A stretch of 12,922 nucleotides of DNA from an uncultured Alphaproteobacteria bacterium. Lineage in GTDB: Bacteria > Pseudomonadota > Alphaproteobacteria > Rhizobiales > Hyphomicrobiaceae. Where the stretch lies: contig CALFEM010000028.1 in assembly GCA_937950105.1 (NCBI GenBank), forward strand, positions 1-12,922, given 5' to 3'. Positions 1 through 7,162 of the stretch are shown in pieces. Each line of letters opens with the position of its first letter. The stretch's first letter is position 1. Made by a program: the position numbers and the translations under genes. The notes under the pieces are model-generated. The model saw nothing but the letters and a program-made list of their open reading frames with translations. It ran no database searches and was not told where the DNA came from.

Positions 1-477
1 CAGCGTGACATTCTGTGAGAGCACCTCCGGGGAACAGCCCCCGTAGAACTTCCCCTGATCGTCGAACCACTGCACCGTCAACTGGTCCATTTCGTTGAGA
101 ATGAACGTCTGCCAGGGACGCGGCGACGTGTAGACCCACCAGTGGATCGGCTGCGCCGGCGCCTGACCGGTCCCCACCCGGAACGGCGGGACGAACGGCT
201 CCGGGAACGTCGCCGTCAACGAGATCGGGTCGCAGGGGACCACGGAGCGGGTCTCCAGCCCCGTTGGAAAGTGCTTGTGGGCGGCTTCGAAGTTGTGCAT
301 GGCCAGCGCGAGCTGATGCAGATTGTTGAGGCACTGCGTCCGCCGGGCCGCCTCGCGGGCCTGCTGCACCGCAGGCAGCAGCAGGGCGACCAGCAGCGCG
401 ATGATCGCCATCACGACCAGCAACTCAATCAGCGTGAAGCCTGGAGGGCTGGCAAAACTGCGGAATCTGGATTTCAT
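1..477 (-). CDS. DUF1559 pseudopilin-like protein, N-terminal 159 aa (cut by contig edge)
   Basis: Translating the minus strand from an ATG at 477-475 gives 159 codons without a stop, running off the left edge in frame. Residues 13-22 read [10 protein letters not shown], the type IV prepilin/type II secretion methylation motif, with Gly13 before the cleavage site and Glu18 as the conserved Glu at +5. The hydrophobic helix continues to about residue 36 (LLLPAVQQ) and is followed by [20 protein letters not shown] (residues 40-59) and [14 protein letters not shown]. That combination is the signature of DUF1559 proteins, which are hugely expanded in Planctomycetes and rare in alphaproteobacteria. 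The family is thought to be exported pseudopilin-like surface protein of unknown role. There is no clear ribosome binding site upstream of the start. The organismal mismatch with the rest of the window points to a chimeric contig end rather than a resident gene. Family assignment is firm; its membership of this genome is doubtful. Confidence 0.85.
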   Translation of the reverse strand, partial: MKSRFRSFASPPGFTLIELLVVMAIIALLVALLLPAVQQAREAARRTQCLNNLHQLALAMHNFEAAHKHFPTGLETRSVVPCDPISLTATFPEPFVPPFRVGTGQAPAQPIHWWVYTSPRPWQTFILNEMDQLTVQWFDDQGKFYGGCSPEVLSQNVTL

Positions 478-510
478 GGTGTCGCTCCAGCCGGGGAATG
501 GAGTCGAGAG
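478..510. other. Probable chimeric junction between planctomycete-like and alphaproteobacterial DNA
   Basis: Left of this interval the only sensible coding is the minus-strand DUF1559 fragment. Right of it, plus-strand coding resembling malic enzyme begins abruptly inside the protein, around the codons for [10 protein letters not shown]. The breakpoint must lie between the DUF1559 start codon (475-477) and about 511. Neither gene shows a proper upstream region here. No insertion-sequence end, target-site duplication or attachment site is visible, which favours a misassembly or chimeric fragment over a natural insertion. Confidence 0.6.
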
Positions 511-1584
511 GCCGTCGCCCGCGCGGCGATGGATTCGGGTGTCGCCCGCCGGCCGATCATCGACATGGACGCCTACGTGCACCGGCTGCAGGGCCGCCTC
601 GACCCGCTGGTCGGCTGGCTGCAATCGACGTTCGAGAAGGTGAAGTCGGATCCCAAGCGCGTGATCTTCGCCGAGGGCGAAGACCTCGCCGTGATCCGCG
701 CGGCAAACAGCTTCTACACGCAGGGCTTCGGTCTGCCGATGCTGGTCGGCACCGAGGACAACGTGCGCCAGAACTTCCGCGAACTCGGCGTGCCGATGCG
801 GCCCGAGTACGAGTTCTACGACACGAGGAAGTCACCCTACACCGAGGAGTTCACCGAGTACCTCTACAAGCGCCTGCAGCGGCGCGGGTATCTCAAGCGC
901 GACTGCCTCCGCCTCGTCACCAACGAGCGCAACGTGTTCGCCGCACTGATGGTGGCACATGGCTATGCCGACGCCATGGTCTCTGGCGTGACGCGCAACT
1001 GGACCAGCGTCTACCGCGACGTCATGCGCGTCATCGATCCCGCGCCCGAGCGCAACGTCATCGGCATCACGCTCGCGCTGATCCGCGGTCGCGCGGTGAT
1101 CATCGCCGACACCTCGATCCACAACCTGCCGACCGCCGAACAGCTCGCCTACATCGCCGAAGAAGCCGCGCGCGCGGCGCGCAACTTCGGCATCGAGCCG
1201 CGCGTCGCCTTCCTCGCCTACTCGACGTTCGGGCAGCCGCGCGGCGAGCGCTCGGACGAGGTGCGAGAAGCGGTCGCGATGCTGGACGAGCGCGGCGTCG
1301 ACTTCGAGTACGACGGCGACATGGCCGCCGACGTGGCGCTGAACAAGGACTTGATGAAGCTCTATCCGTTCTGCCGGCTCTCCGACACGGCCAACGTGCT
1401 CATCATGCCGGCCTTCCACGCCGCCTCGATCTCGACCAAGATGCTGCGCGAACTCGGCGGCGCCACCATCATCGGCCCGCTGCTGACGGGCTTGTCCGAG
1501 AGCGTACAGATCTGCTCGCTCGGCGCCCGCGACACGGACATCGTCAACATCGCCGCGCTCGCCGCCTACGACGTCAATCGCTGA
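511..1584 (+). pseudogene. maeB: NADP-dependent malic enzyme MaeB, C-terminal phosphotransacetylase-like domain only (5' part missing)
   Basis: Reading from about 511 gives [16 protein letters not shown], the linker at the end of the malic enzyme domain in MaeB-type proteins. It is followed by roughly 340 residues of phosphate acetyltransferase-like domain: [16 protein letters not shown], a [11 protein letters not shown] segment, [15 protein letters not shown], and a C-terminal [15 protein letters not shown] stretch. Complete MaeB proteins have about 750-770 residues, with the NAD(P)-binding malic enzyme half first. Here that half (about 400 residues) is absent because the contig switches to unrelated DNA. 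MaeB decarboxylates malate to pyruvate in the cytosol. The fused PTA-like domain is generally regarded as a regulatory/oligomerisation module without proven acetyltransferase activity. No start codon or Shine-Dalgarno supports a free-standing gene. I therefore read it as the true 3' end of maeB, truncated by the junction and not necessarily broken in the organism. Confidence 0.85.
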
Positions 1585-1646
1585 GAGCGCGAGCGTCATG
1601 GAACTTCCCCGCCGGGTAACGATTGCTCCGGCCGGAGGTTCGTAAC

Positions 1647-1886
1647 ATGGGCCCGCTGGAAGTCCTGCGGCTGATTGCTGCCGCGCTGACGATCGTGGCA
1701 GCAATCCTCGTCGCCGCCAACTGGTCGCCGCGCATCACGGTCGCCGGGTTCGCCATTTTCATTGCCGCGTCGACCGCCTGGATGATCGATGGCTGGATGG
1801 AGGACAAGCCGTCGCTGCTGATCCAGAACGCCGTATTGCTTCTCGTCAACATCGCCGGGGTGTATCGGTGGCTGCCGCGCGCCTGA
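1647..1886 (+). CDS. Small conserved membrane protein, 79 aa
   Basis: I do not recognise a characterised family. The start at 1647 is chosen because GGAGG lies at 1634-1638, eight bases upstream; an in-frame ATG at 1623 lacks such a site. The product begins MGPLEVLRLIAAALTIVAA and has about three hydrophobic segments (roughly residues 5-24, 29-47 and 55-74). The last contains QNAVLLLVNIAGVYRWL, resembling the 'asparagine in a helix, then YRWL' ending seen in small PnuC-like or CBU_0592-like membrane proteins. It is probably an inner-membrane protein. It starts 62 bp after maeB and 28 bp ahead of the 1915-2220 gene on the same strand, so the two small genes are likely co-transcribed, possibly with maeB. 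Function unknown. Confidence 0.75.
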   Translation: MGPLEVLRLIAAALTIVAAILVAANWSPRITVAGFAIFIAASTAWMIDGWMEDKPSLLIQNAVLLLVNIAGVYRWLPRA

Positions 1887-1914
1887 ATGCGGTGCCGGCC
1901 AGTCGGAGACACGC

Positions 1915-2220
1915 ATGTATCTGATCCAGACCCTGCTACCGCTCAGGGACGCCGACGGCGAGCCGTTTCCGCGCGCCTATTACGAGCAGGTGGTGCGCAA
2001 GCTCACCGACACCTTCGGCGGCATCACCGCTTACACGCGCTCGCCCGCCGAAGGTCGCTGGCAGAGTGGCGGACGCGAGGAGCACGACGACGTGATCGTG
2101 CTCGAAACCATGACCAAGCATCTCGACCGCGCCTGGTGGAAGGAACTGCGCATCGCCTTGGAGAAAGAGTTCGGGCAGGACGAGATCGTCATCCGCGCCC
2201 ACCTGATCGAACGGCTATAG
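1915..2220 (+). CDS. Hypothetical protein, 101 aa, soluble
   Basis: The product MYLIQTLLPLRDADGEPFPR... is preceded by GGAG at 1905-1908, six bases before the ATG, which fixes the start. It has no signal peptide or transmembrane segment. Alternating short hydrophobic strands and amphipathic helices (YYEQVVRKLTDTFGGITAY near residues 22-40, then a C-terminal DEIVIRAHLIERL strand) suggest a compact alpha/beta fold, perhaps ferredoxin-like as in stress-response A/B barrel or monooxygenase-like dimers. That is only an impression from the pattern. Compositional bias and codon use match neighbouring genes, supporting real coding. It follows the small membrane protein by 28 bp and converges on the acyl-CoA ligase gene 44 bp downstream. 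Function unknown. Confidence 0.7.
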   Translation: MYLIQTLLPLRDADGEPFPRAYYEQVVRKLTDTFGGITAYTRSPAEGRWQSGGREEHDDVIVLETMTKHLDRAWWKELRIALEKEFGQDEIVIRAHLIERL

Positions 2221-2264
2221 GACCGGGCCGACGCGCGCCTCGCGACCGGCTGCGCATGCCGTTA

Positions 2265-3902
2265 TCACAGGTCCTTCACCTTCTCGCGCAGCATGAACTT
2301 CTGGATCTTGCCGGTCGACGTCTTCGGCAGCGGTCCGAACACCACCCTCTTCGGCGTCTTGAAGCCGGCCATGTGCGACTTGCAGTAGGCCATGATCTCG
2401 GCCTCGGTGGCGGTGGCGCCATCCTTCAGCGTCACGAACGCGCACGGCGTCTCGCCCCACTTCTCGTCGGGGCGCGCCACAACGGCCGCTTCCAGCACGT
2501 CCGGGTGCTTGTAGAGCACGTCCTCGACCTCGATCGAGGAAATGTTCTCGCCTCCCGAAATGATGATGTCCTTCGAGCGGTCCTTGATCTCGACGTAACC
2601 GTCCTCGTGCCAGACGGCGAGATCGCCGGTGTGGAACCAGCCGCCGGCGAACGCCTCTGCCGTCGCCTTCGGGTTCTTCAGGTAGCCGGCCATCAGGTTG
2701 TTGCCGCGCATGAAGATCTCACCGATCGTCTTGCCGTCGCGCGCCACCGGCTGCATCGTCTCGGGGTTTGCCACCATGACAGCCTCGAGCATCGGCCCGC
2801 GCACACCCTGGCGGGCCTTTATGGTCGCCTTGGCGTCGAGATCGAGCCCATTCCACTTGTCGTGCCAGACATTGAGCATGGTCGGGCCGTAGCACTCGGT
2901 GAGGCCGTAGACGTGCGTCACGTCCCAGCCCATGCGCTCCATGCCGGCGATGACGGCGGCGGGCGGCGCGGCCCCCGCGACCATCGCCTTGACCGGATGC
3001 GCGATGCCCTCGCGCAGATGCGCCGGCGCGTTGTTGATGGTGTTGAGCACGATCGGTGCGCCGCAGAAGTTCGTCACCTTCTCCTTGCGGATCGCATCCA
3101 TGATGGCGTCGACGCGGACCGCGCGCAGGCAGATGCTGGTGCCGGCGGTGACCGCGAGCGTCCACGGGAAGCACCAGCCGTTGCAGTGGAACATCGGCAG
3201 CGTCCACAGGTAGACCGGCGCGTCACCCATCTTCCACGACAGCGCATTCGACACCGCATTGAGATAGGCGCCGCGGTGGTGATAGACGACGCCCTTCGGG
3301 TTACCGGTGGTCCCGCTGGTGTAGTTGAGCGCGATCGGCTCCCACTCGTCGGCGGGGAACGTCCACGGGTAGGCGGGATCGCCGGTCGCCAGCAGCGCCT
3401 CGTAATCGAGATGGCCGATCAGCTCGCCGCCGCTGTACTGGGGATCGTCGATGTCGACCACGGCGATCGGGCGGCCCAGCGCAGCGATCGCCTTCTTCGC
3501 CACGCCTGAGAACTCGCGATCGACGATCAGCACGCGCGATTCACCGTGCGCGAGAATGAAGGCGATCGCCTCGGCGTCGAGGCGCGTGTTGATGGCGTTG
3601 AGGACGCCGCCCATCAGCGGCACGCCGAAATGTGCTTCGAACAGCTCCGGCGTGTTGGCGGCGAGGACCGCGACCGTATCGCCCTTGCCGATGCCGAGCT
3701 TCAGCAGCGCCGAGGCGAGCCGGCGGCAGCGCGTCGCGGTCTCGGCCCACGTCCGCCGCACCGGGCCGTGCACGATGGCCGTGCGGTCCGGCCAGACGGC
3801 GGCGGCGCGCTCGAGGAACGTCAGCGGCGTCAACGGCACATAGTTCGAGTCGTTGCGGTCGAGATCGCGCGCGTAGGGGCTGGCAGCGGACGCAGCGCTC
3901 AT
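2265..3902 (-). CDS. Acyl-CoA synthetase, AMP-forming (acyl-adenylate-forming ligase family), 545 aa
   Basis: It activates a carboxylic acid, probably a medium- or long-chain fatty acid or a related acid, to its CoA thioester through an acyl-AMP intermediate. The full ANL-superfamily motif set is present: the P-loop YTSGTTGNPKG at residues 194-204, GLTECYGP at 333-340, HTGD at 424-427, the hinge DRSKDIIISGGENISS at 441-456, and the catalytic lysine in KTSTGKIQK (Lys532). Length is normal for the family. The start is supported by GGAGGA (minus strand, 3915-3910), seven bases from the ATG. The sequence type resembles the broad FadD/DmdB-like group, so methylmercaptopropionate or other short branched acids are possible substrates; specificity cannot be read from sequence alone. 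It is transcribed alone, convergent with the small genes on its left and divergent from ppk2 on its right. Confidence 0.93.
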   Translation of the reverse strand: MSAASAASPYARDLDRNDSNYVPLTPLTFLERAAAVWPDRTAIVHGPVRRTWAETATRCRRLASALLKLGIGKGDTVAVLAANTPELFEAHFGVPLMGGVLNAINTRLDAEAIAFILAHGESRVLIVDREFSGVAKKAIAALGRPIAVVDIDDPQYSGGELIGHLDYEALLATGDPAYPWTFPADEWEPIALNYTSGTTGNPKGVVYHHRGAYLNAVSNALSWKMGDAPVYLWTLPMFHCNGWCFPWTLAVTAGTSICLRAVRVDAIMDAIRKEKVTNFCGAPIVLNTINNAPAHLREGIAHPVKAMVAGAAPPAAVIAGMERMGWDVTHVYGLTECYGPTMLNVWHDKWNGLDLDAKATIKARQGVRGPMLEAVMVANPETMQPVARDGKTIGEIFMRGNNLMAGYLKNPKATAEAFAGGWFHTGDLAVWHEDGYVEIKDRSKDIIISGGENISSIEVEDVLYKHPDVLEAAVVARPDEKWGETPCAFVTLKDGATATEAEIMAYCKSHMAGFKTPKRVVFGPLPKTSTGKIQKFMLREKVKDL

Positions 3903-4287
3903 GGATGTTCCTCCTCGAACTCGGCATTATCGTTGGCGCTCAGGCTTTGGCAGGCCGAACCGGCGCGGCGGCTAGCGGGGGCACTGGCGCCTCCCGCACC
4001 CGACCCCAGTGTCGCGCAACGGCGGGCGGTTTGGAAATGGCTCTCTCCGGCCCCTAGCCGAGAGTCGTAGCTGCCACGCCAACCGCCGTGCTGCGCTGCA
4101 ATGAAACGGTCGCGCGGACATGCGATGGACGCAAACCCTGCCGACTGCCCCTGCCAATCCGCGCGTCCGATGATCTAAAGCAATGTTGTCTGTCGATCGC
4201 AGCGGCAGATTTCCGGCATATGGCTGCGGCGGTCCTTTCAGTTCGATGCGCGGCCACCTGACGCGACCACAGGCCCGAGGAGACCCG
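3903..4287. other. Divergent intergenic region between acyl-CoA ligase and ppk2
   Basis: About 385 bp separate two divergently transcribed genes, so both promoters should lie here. Only the two ribosome binding sites are clear: GGAGGA for the ligase (3910-3915, minus) and GAGGAG at 4277-4282 for ppk2. I found no small gene with a ribosome binding site, no strong -35/-10 pair and no convincing hairpin. Short open frames through this stretch have composition unlike the flanking proteins. Confidence 0.6.
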
Positions 4288-5265
4288 ATGACGAAGAAGC
4301 CCACCAAAAAGACCGATACACCCGCCAAGGCTGCTCCCTCGTCGAAGGCTGCCATGACCTCAGCCAAGGCCCCGCGCAACTGGGTCGACGCGGAGTTCGA
4401 GGACAGTCTCGACGAGGAGCTGGAGCTCGAACTCGACGACCGCCGCATTTCGCGCGAGCTCGGCCTGATCGACGAGTTGAAGCACGGCTCCGAGATCGAC
4501 CGCTCGCTTTATTTCCGCGAGCTGTTCCGGCTGCAAACCGAGCTGATCAAGCTGCAGGACTGGGTGCAGCACAAGAAGCTCAAGGTGGTCGTGCTGTTCG
4601 AGGGCCGCGATGCCGCCGGCAAGGGCGGCGTCATCAAGCGCATCACGCAGCGGCTCAATCCGCGCGCCTGTCGCGTGGTGGCGTTGCCGGCACCGACCGA
4701 GCGCGAGAAATCGCAGTGGTACTTCCAGCGTTACGTGCCGCATCTGCCGGCCGCCGGCGAGATCGTGCTGTTCGACCGCTCCTGGTACAACCGTGCCGGC
4801 GTCGAGCGCGTCATGGGCTTCGCCGACAAGTCGCAGGTCGACGAGTTCTTCCACGACGTGCCGGAGTTCGAGCGCATGCTGGCGCGCTCCGGCATCCTGC
4901 TCGTGAAGTACTGGTTCTCGATCACCGACCAGGAGCAGCAACTGCGCTTCCTCATGCGCATCCACGATCCGATGAAGCAGTGGAAGCTGTCGCCGATGGA
5001 CCTGCAGTCGCGCGTCCGCTGGGAGCAGTACACCAAGGCGAAAGAGGAGATGCTGGAGCGCACCAACATTCCCGAGGCGCCGTGGTACATCGTCGAGGGT
5101 AACGACAAGAAGCGCGCGCGCCTCAACTGCATCAGCCACCTGCTGAGCCTGATCCCTTACAAGGACGTGCCGCACGATCCGATCACCTTGCCGGATCGCG
5201 TGTTCAATCCGGACTACGAGCGCAAGGTGATCGGCGACCACCTGTACGTGCCGAAGAAGTACTGA
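4288..5265 (+). CDS. ppk2: Polyphosphate kinase 2 (PPK2 class I), 325 aa
   Basis: PPK2 uses inorganic polyphosphate to phosphorylate nucleoside diphosphates (class I: GDP/ADP to GTP/ATP), linking phosphate stores to nucleotide pools in the cytosol. The P-loop kinase core is intact: Walker A GRDAAGKGG at residues 106-114, a Walker B-like LFDRSWYNRAGVE at 161-173, and the lid region with RFLMRIHDPMKQWKLS at 220-235. One core domain with an N-terminal extension is the usual class I layout. The first ~55 residues are Lys/Ala-rich and then strongly acidic (EFEDSLDEELELELDD), which is common in alphaproteobacterial PPK2. The start at 4288 is chosen for the GAGGAG at 4277-4282; the frame is open further upstream to 4183 but without a ribosome binding site. 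It is monocistronic and converges on speE 32 bp away. Confidence 0.95.
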   Translation: MTKKPTKKTDTPAKAAPSSKAAMTSAKAPRNWVDAEFEDSLDEELELELDDRRISRELGLIDELKHGSEIDRSLYFRELFRLQTELIKLQDWVQHKKLKVVVLFEGRDAAGKGGVIKRITQRLNPRACRVVALPAPTEREKSQWYFQRYVPHLPAAGEIVLFDRSWYNRAGVERVMGFADKSQVDEFFHDVPEFERMLARSGILLVKYWFSITDQEQQLRFLMRIHDPMKQWKLSPMDLQSRVRWEQYTKAKEEMLERTNIPEAPWYIVEGNDKKRARLNCISHLLSLIPYKDVPHDPITLPDRVFNPDYERKVIGDHLYVPKKY

Positions 5266-5297
5266 TCGGAGGCGCTGCCGGCGGGGCCTTGGCCGAC

Positions 5298-6284
5298 CTA
5301 CATGCGGCCCTTGCCGGCACCCTTCATCGCCTTGCGGGCTGCGGACTTGGCCTTCGCCAGCTTCGGCTTCTCCGCGCCGGGCTCGAGGTAACCCGACGTG
5401 TCGCCGGCACGCGCAGCGGCGATGGCCTCGGTAACAACCGCCTCGGCGTAGGCGGGCAGGGCGAAAGCGCCGGTGTGAACCGCGGGCGTCCAGTACCTGA
5501 GCCCGGCGATGGCGCGCTTCTTCTGCCGCTTGGCGAGCAGCTTGGCGTTCGCGGCGAGCGCCGCCTCGGCGTTGGTGGCCAGGTTCAGCGCGAACGGCCC
5601 GCCGAAATAGCAGGGCTGGGCGCAGAGATACGGCGCCACGCGCTTGAACAGCGAGGCGAGCACCCGCGTCGTCCCCGCCAGATGATCGGGCGACATGAAC
5701 GGCAGGCCATTCTGCGTCACCAGCATGCCGCCGCTCTTCAGAGCGCGTTTGCAGGCGGCGAAGAACTCGCGCGTGTGCAGTACCGCCGACGGGCCGACCG
5801 GCTCGGAGGAATCGACGATGATGCAGTCGAACCGCTCGCTGGTTGCGGCGAGGTAGGCGAGGCCGTCGGCGATCACCACGTCGGCGCGCGGATCGTCGAA
5901 CACCTTGCCCGGCACCTCGGGAAAGTAGCGCAGCGCCATGTCCACCACCGTGCGGTCGATCTCGCACATGGTCGCCTTGGCAACGGACGGGTGCTTCAGC
6001 ACCTCGCGCAGCACTCCGCCGTCACCGCCGCCGATCACCAGCACGCGCTTGGGCTCCTCGAGCAGCATCAGCGGCACGTGCGCCAGCATCTCGTGATAGA
6101 TGAACTCGTCCGCCGTGGTGAGCTGGCAGATGCCGTCGAGCATCATAACCGTGCCCCAGGTGGGGTTCGCGAAGATGACGAGGCGCTGATGGTCGGTCTC
6201 GACCTCGCAGAGCACCTCGCTCGCCTGCAGCGCGACGCGCCAGTGCGGGTGCAGGGTTTCCTCGATCCAACGCTCGCCAGCCAT
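5298..6284 (-). CDS. speE: Spermidine synthase (polyamine aminopropyltransferase), 328 aa
   Basis: It transfers the aminopropyl group of decarboxylated SAM to putrescine, giving spermidine and methylthioadenosine, in the cytosol. The Rossmann-type fold signature GGGDGG lies at residues 85-90. EFIYHEMLAHVPL at 60-72 and the active-site segment DSSEPVGPS at 158-166 are also present. The first Asp of that segment (Asp158) is the expected catalytic acid. Most family members have DSTDP, so Glu161 replaces a usually conserved Asp. QNGLPF at 191-196 fits a common bacterial subgroup. At 328 residues it is about 40 longer than the typical enzyme. The excess is a C-terminal Lys/Ala-rich basic tail from about residue 303. 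No strong Shine-Dalgarno precedes the ATG at 6284. It lies 158 bp downstream of speD on the same strand, its functional partner. Confidence 0.93.
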   Translation of the reverse strand: MAGERWIEETLHPHWRVALQASEVLCEVETDHQRLVIFANPTWGTVMMLDGICQLTTADEFIYHEMLAHVPLMLLEEPKRVLVIGGGDGGVLREVLKHPSVAKATMCEIDRTVVDMALRYFPEVPGKVFDDPRADVVIADGLAYLAATSERFDCIIVDSSEPVGPSAVLHTREFFAACKRALKSGGMLVTQNGLPFMSPDHLAGTTRVLASLFKRVAPYLCAQPCYFGGPFALNLATNAEAALAANAKLLAKRQKKRAIAGLRYWTPAVHTGAFALPAYAEAVVTEAIAAARAGDTSGYLEPGAEKPKLAKAKSAARKAMKGAGKGRM

Positions 6285-6357
6285 TTCAGCTATCCAGCCC
6301 CCGCGCGGGAAAAGACGCGCACTGACCTGTCACAAAACATCGCTGCGTCCATGCGAA

Positions 6358-6390
6358 ACGCGCGCCCCGGGGAGAACCCGGGACGCGCGT
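6358..6390 (-). terminator. Strong GC-rich hairpin between speD and speE (possible terminator or attenuator)
   Basis: Positions 6358-6371 and 6377-6390 form a 14-bp stem with one mismatch (6365/6383) around a 5-nt loop. On the minus strand the stem is followed by TTTCGC, only a short T run, so it is a weak intrinsic terminator by sequence. It lies within the 158-bp gap after the speD stop. It may end most speD transcripts, trim them, or set the speD:speE ratio. Confidence 0.55.
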
Positions 6391-6408
6391 TCGCGCTGAC
6401 GATTTCGA

Positions 6409-6431
6409 GGCCGGGCGTTAGCAGCCCGGCC
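6409..6431 (-). repeat. Second small hairpin just downstream of the speD stop codon
   Basis: GGCCGGG at 6409-6415 pairs perfectly with CCCGGCC at 6425-6431 around a 9-nt loop. On the minus strand it begins 11 bases past the speD stop and precedes the larger hairpin at 6358-6390. No T tract follows it. It may be part of a transcript-end or mRNA-stability structure. Confidence 0.4.
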
Positions 6432-6442
6432 AGCCGGACGCC

Positions 6443-7003
6443 TCAGGCGGCCTGCTTGACGCGGACCTTGCCGGTGCGGACGGGCGCGCGCCGGGACGCG
6501 GCCGCCTGCCACTTTGGCTCGTGCAGGGCCTCGCCGCGGCGATGCTCCTTGACGACCACGTCGCGCGCCGAGAACGCTTCACGCAGCACCTCGATGGCGA
6601 GGTGAGGCTGCGTATCGCCGCACATGAACAGGTCGAGGGCGGCGTACTCCGCCTCCGGCCAGCTGTGAATGGAGATATGGCTCTCCGAGAGCACGGCGAC
6701 ACCCGCCACTCCGCCGTTCGGCGTGAAGTGGTGGAGGTGCGTGTGCAGCAGCGTCGCACCCGCCGCATCGACACAACGCTTCAGCGTCCGCTCGACATGC
6801 TTGATGTCGTCGATGCGCTTCGCGCCGAACAGGTCGATGATGAGATGGGTACCCGCGAACTTCACGCCGTCGCGCTCGATGAAGAAATCCTTGCGGTCAT
6901 CGGGCGTCGTGACGTGAACCGAATTGTAGTGATCTTCCTTTTGGGCGGTGCTTGAACGAGTCAAGTCCATCCCCAATTGGAAGAGGGCGTCATCGTAGGC
7001 CAT
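6443..7003 (-). CDS. speD: S-adenosylmethionine decarboxylase proenzyme (pyruvoyl type), 186 aa
   Basis: It decarboxylates S-adenosylmethionine to supply the aminopropyl donor for spermidine synthase. The proenzyme self-cleaves to create a pyruvoyl cofactor. The cleavage motif LSESHISIHSWPE is at residues 105-117, with scission expected between Glu107 and Ser108, so Ser108 becomes the pyruvoyl group. His113 and Cys128 (in MCGD) match the conserved processing and catalytic residues of the prokaryotic class 1b family. Residues 47-56 (VKFAGTHLII) begin the conserved core, so there is an N-terminal extension of about 45 residues plus a basic C-terminal tail (about 155-186) relative to the ~120-aa minimal enzymes. 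The start at 7003 has GGGAGGGTC just upstream on the minus strand. It is first in a speD-speE unit. Confidence 0.95.
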   Translation of the reverse strand: MAYDDALFQLGMDLTRSSTAQKEDHYNSVHVTTPDDRKDFFIERDGVKFAGTHLIIDLFGAKRIDDIKHVERTLKRCVDAAGATLLHTHLHHFTPNGGVAGVAVLSESHISIHSWPEAEYAALDLFMCGDTQPHLAIEVLREAFSARDVVVKEHRRGEALHEPKWQAAASRRAPVRTGKVRVKQAA

Positions 7004-7046
7004 GTGACCCTCCCCAACCAGCAGACAGATATTTGACCCGCCCGCT

Positions 7047-7079
7047 CCTTACCTTTGGGGTTTAGGAAAACCTTACCTT
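7047..7079. repeat. Tandem 9-bp direct repeat CCTTACCTT flanking a hairpin in the speD leader
   Basis: Identical 9-mers occur at 7047-7055 and 7071-7079, 24 bp start to start. Between them GGTTT (7059-7063) and AAACC (7068-7072) form a 5-bp stem with loop AGGA. On the speD-sense strand this reads AAGGTAAGG, hairpin, AAGGTAAGG, about 45-75 bases before the speD start. Spacing and symmetry suit either a repressor operator or an RNA control element in the leader; neither is demonstrated. Confidence 0.45.
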
Positions 7080-7132
7080 CAGGGCAGGTGGACGAACGGA
7101 GGACTGTGCATATGAGGCCAATGCCCCCCCCC

Positions 7133-7162
7133 ATGCAAGAAAAATTTGGGCAGCGGGTCAAA
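7133..7162 (-). promoter_or_regulatory. Tentative sigma-70-type promoter for speD
   Basis: On the minus strand TTGACC (7162-7157) is followed after 18 bases by TTGCAT (7138-7133). The -35 element is good and the -10 element poor, so this is only a candidate. It would give a leader of about 120 nt containing the G9 run and the AAGGTAAGG repeats. The -35 overlaps the right arm of the 10-bp inverted pair at 7154-7163. Confidence 0.3.

Noticed and set aside
142..510. Plus-strand open frame upstream of and continuous with the maeB fragment
   Set aside because: It is antisense to the DUF1559 coding sequence, reads as Arg/Gln-rich low-quality protein, and has no ribosome binding site. The continuity with maeB is accidental.
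1887..3509. 540-codon plus-strand open frame
   Set aside because: Runs antisense to the acyl-CoA ligase; Arg/His-rich shadow translation typical of high-GC genes, with no family motif.
4360..5967. 535-codon minus-strand open frame
   Set aside because: Overlaps ppk2 antisense and speE in another frame; Arg-rich composition and no recognisable motif.
7032..7130. Known riboswitch upstream of speD (SAM-II or speF-type)
   Set aside because: I could not lay out the conserved pseudoknot or consensus bases of these classes; only uncharacterised repeats are visible, so no riboswitch is called.
7124..7132. Run of nine C as a phase-variation tract
   Set aside because: It lies outside coding sequence and outside a good promoter spacer. 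It could matter only if the tentative speD promoter is real, and its length may be a sequencing or assembly error.
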